The notes beneath the pieces are model-generated. The model was not told where the DNA came from and did no database searches. It worked only from the letters and a program-made list of their open reading frames with translations. This document shows positions 57,159 through 64,000 of a stretch of 64,000 nt of DNA, in pieces. The first letter of the stretch is position 1, and each line of letters opens with the position of its first letter. The position numbers and the translations under genes were made by a program. Source of the DNA: Corylus avellana (taxonomy: Eukaryota; Streptophyta; Magnoliopsida; Fagales; Betulaceae); contig NC_081541.1 of NCBI RefSeq assembly GCF_901000735.1, positions 28,946,813 through 29,010,812 of the forward strand, read 5' to 3'.

Positions 57159-57915
57159 TATGACCCTGCTCCTCTGCAAGACTTTTGTGTTGCAGGTAGC
57201 ACTTCCACTGATGCTGGTATATACACATTCTTGTTATTATTACTATTTTCTCTACAAGTCATTTGAAGCATCTGAGTTGTTTTTTTCTCAACCCATATCA
57301 ATGTAATATTATAAACCATTATAATGTAATGTCTTGTGATATTAACAAACTTTTCTTTGTGCAGTATTTGTGAATGGAAAGTTCTGCAAGGACCCAAAGC
57401 TTGTCAATGCCAATGATTTCTTCTTCCAAGGGCTAAACATTCCAAGAAGCACTGCAAATCAACAAGGGTCGAATGTCACTCTTTTGACCGTGGACCAAAT
57501 ACAAGGCCTTAATACATTAGGCGTATCCTTGGCTCGCATTGACTTTGCACCAAATGGCCTAAATCCTCCCCACATTCACCCTCATGCCACTGAGATTTTT
57601 GTAGTCGTAAAGGGTACCTTGTATGTTGGCTTTGTCACATCTAACCCTAATAACCATTTCTTCACGAAGGTTTTAAATTCCGGAGACGTCTTCGTATTTC
57701 CAATTGGCCTCATTCACTTTCAGTACAATGTAGGAAGTACCGATGCTCTTGCATTTTCCGGTCTCGGTAGCCAGAATCCAGGGCGCATTAGCATAGCAGA
57801 CGCAATATTTGGATCTAATCCTCTCGTCAATGCTGACGTTCTCACCAAAGCCTTCCAATTGGACAAGAATGTGGTTAACTATCTTCAAAAACAGTTTTCT
57901 TCCAACAACATTTAG
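57159..57915 (+). pseudogene. Germin-like protein, 5' end lost at LTR border
   Basis: Exon 1 begins abruptly at [10 protein letters not shown] (57159-57216), directly next to the copia LTR, and exon 2 is 57365-57915. Exon 2 is fully open, with NGKFCKDP, box 1 HIHPHATE, box 2 [16 protein letters not shown] and the end FSSNNI. All predicted metal ligands are present. The signal peptide and start codon are missing: in-frame sequence upstream reaches a stop at 57129 without an ATG. Exon 1 also has the change VAGST where relatives have VALKT or VALNT. The protein could not be secreted and is probably not made. It differs more from the unit A and B genes than they do from each other. Confidence 0.9.
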
Positions 57916-58896
57916 AGAAACATTTGTAATAGAAACGATGAACCATTAGATGGTTCATATAAAAAGTTTGCCTTGTTTTGCTAGTTGTAACATAGTTTTA
58001 GTAGTTATAATTAAATGGAATGATTTCTTATGTACAAGCACTTTCTTTCCTTTTTCGTAGCATGCGTGTTTTGTTGTGTTTTTCTGCATCTGTCACGATG
58101 TTGCAGACAGAGTTTTTTAGGTTGTGTGGAGGTTTAGTTGGTTCTGCAAATTTTTGCTGTTTAGGGGTTTATGTATATAGCCTTGGCTGAAGTGTAATTC
58201 TGTTTAGAATTTTGCTCACTTGATATATACAATATTGTTATTCATTCATCCGAGTAATTTTATAAGTCATTTTTGTGCCACTCTTGTGTCCCTAAAAAAA
58301 GGAGCTGACTTTTAAAATTACAATTCGATCAAAATACAATAATAATTAATCATAAGGCTAGTGGTAATTTTAAGAGTCACATCATCTTTGGAAGGACACA
58401 AAAGTGACTTTTAGCATTACTCTATTCATCCAAACAAAAGCAAACAATTGATGTTAAGATATTTGATCGCATCGGTGGGCCTAAGTATCGCTTACTAATT
58501 TGGTTTAAAGGAAGCTGAGTAATTTTAATTTAGTAGTAATTCGAAAATTCATATCAATTTTTAAAATGATAACAAAATAGTCCATAGCGCTTTACTCCTC
58601 TTTAATTATTCATGATAATAAAAAATTGTTCATGTACAATTACACTTATTTAAAAAAGTAGCTGTTTGCTCTAGGAAACCATTAAATCTGACCAACTATC
58701 AAAAAATTATTAATACGTACGTACAGTGACACGCTTTTTCTAGCATAATAAAAAGGGATTAGCTAATTAGTTAGATAAGATCAAATTAAAATAAATAAAT
58801 AAATAAATAAAATAATACCAATACGCACAATTAAATCACTATTTATCCCAAAAATTTAAGTTGATAGAAAGAAGTATATTTAATCATTTAATCATT
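57916..58896. other. GLP downstream and intergenic, no gene seen
   Basis: The first ~150 bp resemble the 3' flank of the other GLPs (blocks around GTAGCATGC). The rest is AT-rich. From about 58840 a short stretch resembles the TRIM LTR (TTTAAGTTGATAGAAAG ... AATCATT). Confidence 0.5.
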
Positions 58897-58901
58897 GTAG
58901 C

Positions 58902-59217
58902 TAATGGAACAAACATAATTAACTCCACAAATCCTCACATGAAAACCAAAGCAACGTCCATATTCTCCACAAGGCAAGTGCGTGACCTGCAAGACCACAA
59001 TCCTCACAAGGAATATCAAGCAACGGCTACATCCAAAATAAGGCAAATGAAATCCTACAATTATAACAAACCAAATCAGCCCAATGGCTAGTGCTCAACA
59101 AGAAAGGAAAACCAAGCAATTTGTCATTTAATTTGTAAAATACTTTCCTTTGTAAATCTCTCAAAGAATAAATGGAAAATACAAGACAGCAACCACACTG
59201 AAATATCAAACTCTTCA
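58902..59217 (+). repeat. Solo copia LTR in unit B
   Basis: Homologous to the LTR at 1984-2320 and flanked by GTAGC on both sides (58897-58901, 59218-59222). No internal sequence is present, so an element recombined out between its LTRs. Short open frames here are not genes. Confidence 0.82.
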
Positions 59218-59222
59218 GTAGC

Positions 59223-59942
59223 ATGCATAATCATAACAAAAGATAATTAAGCCTAATTAGTTAGATAAGATCAAATTAATCATTTGACTTAGGCATTGGT
59301 GCGAGTAATAGTTATATTCCTCCCAAATGAATTCAGATCCAGAAAGAGGCAGTGCACATAATAGGCAAGAAATTCAATACAAGCGCCTGATCAAGGCCCT
59401 CATTCTTGCCCACTACAATGGGCACCAAAGATGTGGGTGTTGTTAAATCATCACTTCTCTCACAAGCTCATACTTATAAGAATTGATGAATTTGATTATT
59501 TAATTTATATTTTAATACTCTCGGCAAGGCAATTATAACAAAGGATATATTTGTGACAGCATTACAACTTTGACAGGTACTACCTTCCTTCTATTTTCAG
59601 CTTACTATGTTGGTTCTGGCACTTCTGGGTAGCCTGGGTAGGCAACAAAGTCAAATTCTGATCAGTACCGGCTCTATGCGTTTAAATCTCAGGAAAGCTA
59701 ACAACCCTAATCGTGACTTATCATCAACGTAAAAATGGAAGGCTTAGTTTTCTGTCTACTTACCATTCTCTACCGCTTAAGGCCTAAACAAGATGTTGGT
59801 AGGCATTCTTAAATGCCAACATATATCCATACGAATTAGTGAAAGAACTACCAACTGTTACACCTACTTAGTGGTTAGGTTGGTTATGTAAGGTTGTGAT
59901 TAGTCTGTCCAAGAAGAAAAACATGTTGCATTCACTCCCGGC
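59223..59942. other. GLP upstream region of unit B, no gene seen
   Basis: Aligns with 2326-3121. It lacks the extra ATGGCATGG-rich stretch and some other short segments of unit A. Confidence 0.7.
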
Positions 59943-59950
59943 TATAAATA
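59943..59950 (+). promoter_or_regulatory. TATA box of GLP pseudogene B
   Basis: TATAAATA, 94 bp upstream of the MKG codon. Confidence 0.7.
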
Positions 59951-60036
59951 GACATGTTCCCATGCAACATCTCTCACTCCTCACAAGACCAAGAATTCAG
60001 AGAATATAGAAGCTGAGAATCGTAGCCACAAGAAGG

Positions 60037-60898
60037 ATGAAAGGGGTTCCTAATTGCCTTGTAGCTTTAGCACTCATGGCTTTGGCATGCTCTGTTGCCT
60101 CTGCCTATGACCCTTCTTCTCTGCAAGACTTTTGTGTTGCACTTAAAACTTCCACTGATGCTGGTATGTACACCTTCTTCATCTTCTTTTTTCTTCTTTT
60201 TCTTATTCGTATTTTCTTTTATCTGGGTTATTACCATGTTAATGTAATCATGCTTGGAGGTATTACTTAAATGGGCCTTTTTAATTTCTGAATCACATGC
60301 TATATATAAATCATTCTAATCTAAGTGTCCTGTGATATTAACAAAATTTCCTTTGTGCAGTGTTTGTGAATGGAAAGTTCTGTAAGGATCCAAAGCTTGC
60401 CAATGCCAATGATTTCTCCTTTCAGGGGCTAAACATTCCTAAAAATACTGAAAATGCACTCTGGTTGAATGTCACTCTTTGAATGCAGACCAAATACCTG
60501 GCCTCAACACACTTTGCACATCCTTAGCTCACATCGACTATGCACCGTACAGCCTAAATCCACCCCACACTCACCCTCATTTCACAGAGATTCTACTAGT
60601 TGCAGAGGGGATCATGTACGTTGGCTTCGTCACATCCAACCCAGATAACCGCCTCTTTACCAAAATTCTGAACGCGTGAGATGTCTTTGTATTTCTAATT
60701 GGTCTCATTCACTTCCAGTTTAATGTAGGAAAGACCAATGTTGTTGCTTTTTTGGGTTTTGGTAGCTAGAATCCTGAGCTCGTCATCATAGCAAATGCTG
60801 TCTTTGGATCCAATCCTCCCATCCATCTTGACGTTCTCACCAAGGCCTTCCAAGTGGACAAGAATGTGATTGAAGAGCTTGAGAAACAGTTCAATTAA
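60037..60898 (+). pseudogene. Germin-like protein pseudogene (unit B)
   Basis: Exon 1 is 60037-60163 (MKGVPN... ASAYDPSSLQDFC) and exon 2 is 60361-60898, ending EKQFN. Lesions: one T is lost near 60478 (the CTCTTT run against CTCTTTT in unit A), shifting the frame after LNVTL; a TGA replaces glycine at about 60677; and a TAG replaces glutamine at about 60753 in the GFGS*NPE region. Metal-ligand box 1 survives as HTHPHFTE and box 2 as IGLIHFQFN. The frameshift and the TGA are not present in the unit A homolog, so the two copies decayed separately. It is the counterpart of 3215-17119 without the Athila insertion, and its convergent partner is 62737-63542. Confidence 0.93.
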
Positions 60899-62110
60899 AG
60901 AACTACATGTTTTCCTTGTTGTAATGTCCTAGCAATATATAGTTTTATATGAAATAAAGTGTGGCATGTTTTCCTTGTTGTAATGTCCTAACAATATATA
61001 GTTATAATGAAATAAAATGTTGCTTATGTACTCTCCCTTTTTTTTCGATGCAGCATGCATGGTAACCAAGGTATAGTGAGTGCACGATTAAACTTAATAA
61101 AATTTTGAATTCACAAAGCATTTGGGATAGCACTTCTAACTTCTCTTGACAGATGCCCAAGGGCATCCTCTTTTCTAAAAAAAGTAGATTGATAAACATT
61201 GGAAAAAATAAATAATAAAAAAGGAGAGAGAGCATATATATTGAAAAGGTTGCAAGTAGTAGAATGTCGTCTGATATTTGTACATATTATTTATTGAGTA
61301 ATGTTATAAACTACATTTTTATCCAAAATTATCCAATAATGTTGACTTCATGATAGTCTCAACCAATACTTCAATCTATTATTGTTTAAAAAGTAAATAA
61401 ATAAATTGTGGTCATAATGGACTGGGAAGGATGGATAATGAAGGTAACTGAAGAAAGAGGAGAAAAAGAGAAAACATGTTTGTACTTGTGGGAGAGAGAG
61501 GTAAAGTAAAGATTGTTAATTAATTTGGCCATTTCTTGAATTTGAACTTTGACTTTATAGTTTTTTCATCTTTCTTCTGGATCTCCCTTTGCCTTATATA
61601 TTGCACGTGTTGGCTTTTCGAGAGAGTTAGAATATTAATTTAAATAATTAAAGTTATATTTTTTTTTTATAAACTTAAGCTTTTGGAGCAAATAATAATT
61701 TTACGGTTGATTAGACATGAAACCTATTATTTAGGTCATATATATATAGCAATATTCATTCCAAAAATTAGATAAAAAAAAATGGTAAATAGAAACATAA
61801 ATACCAAATTAAAACCACACTTGCATGCTTTTCAAAAGTTTTGGTCATATACAACCCACCTATTATGATATTGCGCAGGAAAAGCGAAGAAAAATGAACA
61901 ACACAACTTCATGGAGCTTCTGGAAGGAAATAAAGATTATGTAGAGATATTGGACCTTATAATACTAGCAACCTTTTGAATCCTTTTTTATTATTTATTT
62001 ATTTCAATGTTTGTTAATTTATTTTTCTAGAAAAGACGAAGGTGAAGGGCATGTATCAAGAAAAGATAAAAGTGAAATCTCAAACACTTTGCGAATTCAA
62101 CTTTTTATTT
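60899..62110. other. Shared flank of unit B with CACTA empty site
   Basis: Aligns with 17120-17916 followed by 20197-20560. The junction near 61738-61750 is uninterrupted here. No gene is seen. Confidence 0.7.
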
Positions 62111-62131
62111 TTTTTATTATTATTCTTATTA

Positions 62132-62433
62132 TTTTTTTTTTTATCAAGGTGATCATGGCTTCACCTATGGCAGTACCCTGGCTCCGTCCCACTTTACGTG
62201 TCGGTTGCGAACCAAGTGTAGAGGTCCAACTAGGATCCATCAGACTAATCCCTGCTCTAATATATATATACTCCGCACCACTCAGAGCATTGAATATTGA
62301 ATCGCTGGTTTTGTCCAGGTGACTGGACCCAAGGGACAGGTAGCACCTAGGGAGTTTTGAACTCGAGACCTCAATGAGTAATATTCCTAGAAGCCGCAAG
62401 CCTCCAACACTAGGTCCTGGCCTTGGGGTTAAG
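62132..62433 (-). repeat. SINE-like retroelement, unit B copy
   Basis: Duplicate of 20566-20861 with the same A box and B box region. One base of the B box changed (GAGTTCAAAAC instead of GAGTTCGAAAC), and the tail is a longer T/A mixture. Confidence 0.6.
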
Positions 62434-62736
62434 ATTAAAATTTTATTAAGTTTAATTGTGCACTCACTATACCACTACAAAAAAAATCCTGCAATTAATG
62501 TTATTTTTTAGAGAACACTATTAATGAAAAAAACAACACCAATGAATTAACCTTAGTTTCCATGCATGCTATATGTCGAAAAAATAAAATAAAAGGAGAG
62601 TACATAAGCAACCATTTTATTCTATTATTATTATATATTGCCATCTCCTTACAAGAAGCGAAACATGGAAAAGTACTTTATTCAAACAGTTAGGGCTAAC
62701 GGTTCATGGCGGCCGTTACATATAGTTCTCTAATTA
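62434..62736. other. Downstream flank of GLP B2, no gene seen
   Basis: Aligns with 20862-21165 and contains the 3' untranslated region of the minus-strand GLP. Confidence 0.55.
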
Positions 62737-63542
62737 TTATGCTGCAAACTTTTTCTGAAGTTCGTCAACCACATTCTTCTCTAATTGGAAGGCCTTGATG
62801 AGAACATCTGGATTGATAGGAGGATTGGCTCCAAAAACATTCTTTGCTATGACGATGAGCCCAGGATTCTGGCTGCCGAGACCAGAGAAAGATACAGCAT
62901 TCGTGTTTCCAACATTAAACTGAAAGTGAATGAGACCAATTGGGAAGACAAAGACGTCTCCCGGGTATAGAGTTTTGGTGATGAGGCGATTATCCGGGTT
63001 GGATGTCACAAAGCCAACGTATAGAGTACCCTCTACGACTACTAGAATCTCAATGGCACGAGGGTGAGTGTGAGGTGGATTTAGGCCGTATGGTGCAAAG
63101 TCTATGCGGGCTAGGGATACGCCTAGTGTGTTGAGGCCAGGTATTTTGGACACGTCCAAAAGAGTGACATTCGACCCGAGTTGACTTGCGGTGCTTCTAG
63201 GAGTGTTTAACCCCGGAAAGAAGAAATCGTTGGCAGTGACAAGCTTTGGGTCCTTGCAGAACTTTCCATTCACAAATACTGCAGAAAAAAGTAAAAAATA
63301 AAATAAAAAGTTAGTTAATATCACAAGACACTTACATATTTAAGTAATCCCTCCTAGCATAGTTAGAATTGATATACGTAGATCCAAACAATCAAGAAGA
63401 AGAAGGTGTAGATACCAGCATCAGCTGTAGTGTTAAGTGCAACACAAAAGTCTTGCAGAGGAGCAGGGTCATAGGCAGAGGCAATGGAGCATGCCAAAGC
63501 CATGAGTGCCAATGCTACAAGGTAATTAGGAAACCCTTTCAT
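62737..63542 (-). CDS. Germin-like protein, intact (unit B)
   Basis: A secreted cupin, paralog of 21166-21973. Exon 1 is 63416-63542 and exon 2 is 62737-63278, with a 137-bp GT-AG intron and 222 residues. The signal peptide ends near SIASA. Cysteines in LQDFC and NGKFCKDP, box 1 HTHPRAIE and box 2 [16 protein letters not shown] keep the two histidines, the glutamate and the third histidine expected to bind manganese. The NVT glycosylation site is present. By my reading it differs from the unit A protein at six places (V/A in the signal peptide, T/A, T/I, K/N, S/G and D/E in the order unit A/unit B), none at a ligand. No lesion is visible. A reading frame that continues upstream of exon 2 into the intron should be ignored, because the splice sites match the paralog. 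Confidence 0.95.
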
Positions 63543-63631
63543 CCTTCTTGTGGCTACGATTCTCAGCTTCTGTATTGTTTGAATTCTTGGTTTTGTGAGG
63601 AGTGAGAGATATTGCTGCATGGGAACATATC

Positions 63632-63639
63632 TATTTATA
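63632..63639 (-). promoter_or_regulatory. TATA box of GLP B2
   Basis: TATAAATA on the minus strand, 90 bp upstream of the start codon. Confidence 0.75.
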
Positions 63640-64000
63640 GCCGGGAGTGAATGAACCGGTCCATGTTTTTCCCTAGATGGAGCCTCTAAGACATTTTTTT
63701 TCACTAGATAGAGCCTGTAAGACGTTTTTTTTTTTTTCAACAATCACGCGCGTAAGAGTTGGTAAATCTTCAACGTAAGGTTACGATTTTTTATTCAGCG
63801 GTTGAACTGGCCATTACTTAACCACTTAAATTTGCAGAGATTAGAAATATTGCAGTCAAATTCGACCACTTCAATTAATTAAGGAACAGCGGAAAAGATG
63901 TTCTAATGTTGCTTTTATAAATATAAAGATTGTATATTAGAAATTAATTGAAATGCCTATGTATAGTTGACCGTTTAAAATATATATTAAGCTGCGAAAT
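63640..64000. other. Upstream flank of GLP B2, no gene seen
   Basis: Aligns with 22071-22440 to the last base of the window, so the duplication continues beyond it. Confidence 0.65.

Noticed and set aside
57159..57915. GLP with open exon 2 as a functional gene
   Set aside because: The start codon and signal peptide are absent, and an in-frame stop precedes the fragment.

Overview
This window is nuclear DNA of a eudicot flowering plant. It has a chloroplast-type protoporphyrinogen oxidase gene with plant-like GT-AG introns, a family of germin-like proteins, and plant Ty1/copia, Ty3/gypsy (Athila-type), CACTA, L1-like LINE, TRIM and SINE elements. I cannot name the species from the sequence alone. 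Two runs of N (25592-25692 and 35621-35661) show it is a scaffold. Almost all protein-coding sequence is either a germin-like protein (GLP) gene or a transposable element.

The host framework is a GLP cluster made by tandem duplication. Unit A (about 1984-22450) and unit B (58902 to the window end) are colinear. Each has a copia LTR, a plus-strand GLP that is now a pseudogene, a SINE-like repeat, and a minus-strand GLP (convergent with the first) that is intact. The intact genes are at 21166-21973 and 62737-63542. Each encodes a 222-residue secreted cupin, and the two differ at six residues by my reading. Unit A was later split by a 13,055-bp Athila element (3854-16908, target duplication TCTTT) inside GLP exon 2, and by a 2,280-bp non-autonomous CACTA element (17917-20196, target duplication TAT). 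Unit B preserves both empty sites. Between the units lie an orphan GLP exon 1 (41227-41365) and a GLP that lost its signal peptide at a copia LTR edge (57159-57915).

Region by region: 1-2320 is the end of a decayed copia element. 2321-22450 is unit A with its insertions. 22993-39357 is a copia element bounded by TGTAC target duplications. Its reverse transcriptase region is split by about 11 kb that holds two direct copies of a ~940-bp repeat, the first seven exons of PPOX1, and an L1-like LINE sitting between long inverted-repeat arms. Both repeat copies run into assembly gaps, so mis-scaffolding is a real possibility. 39363-42979 is mostly unrecognised sequence plus GLP and LINE fragments. 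42980-53678 is a TRIM-like element with ~75-bp LTRs that contains a 9,637-bp CACTA element (43801-53437, target duplication TGG). That CACTA carries decayed TNP2-type and TNPA-type genes and striking palindromic subterminal arrays. 53684-57156 is a truncated Tnt1-like copia whose LTR holds a ~46-bp tandem repeat resembling heat-shock elements. 57157-58896 is GLP pseudogene and flank, followed by unit B.

The genes do not form a pathway. The likely functional products are the two GLPs (apoplastic, probably manganese-binding cupins) and, if it continues beyond the gap, PPOX1 (tetrapyrrole synthesis in plastids). All other coding sequence is transposon-derived and broken.
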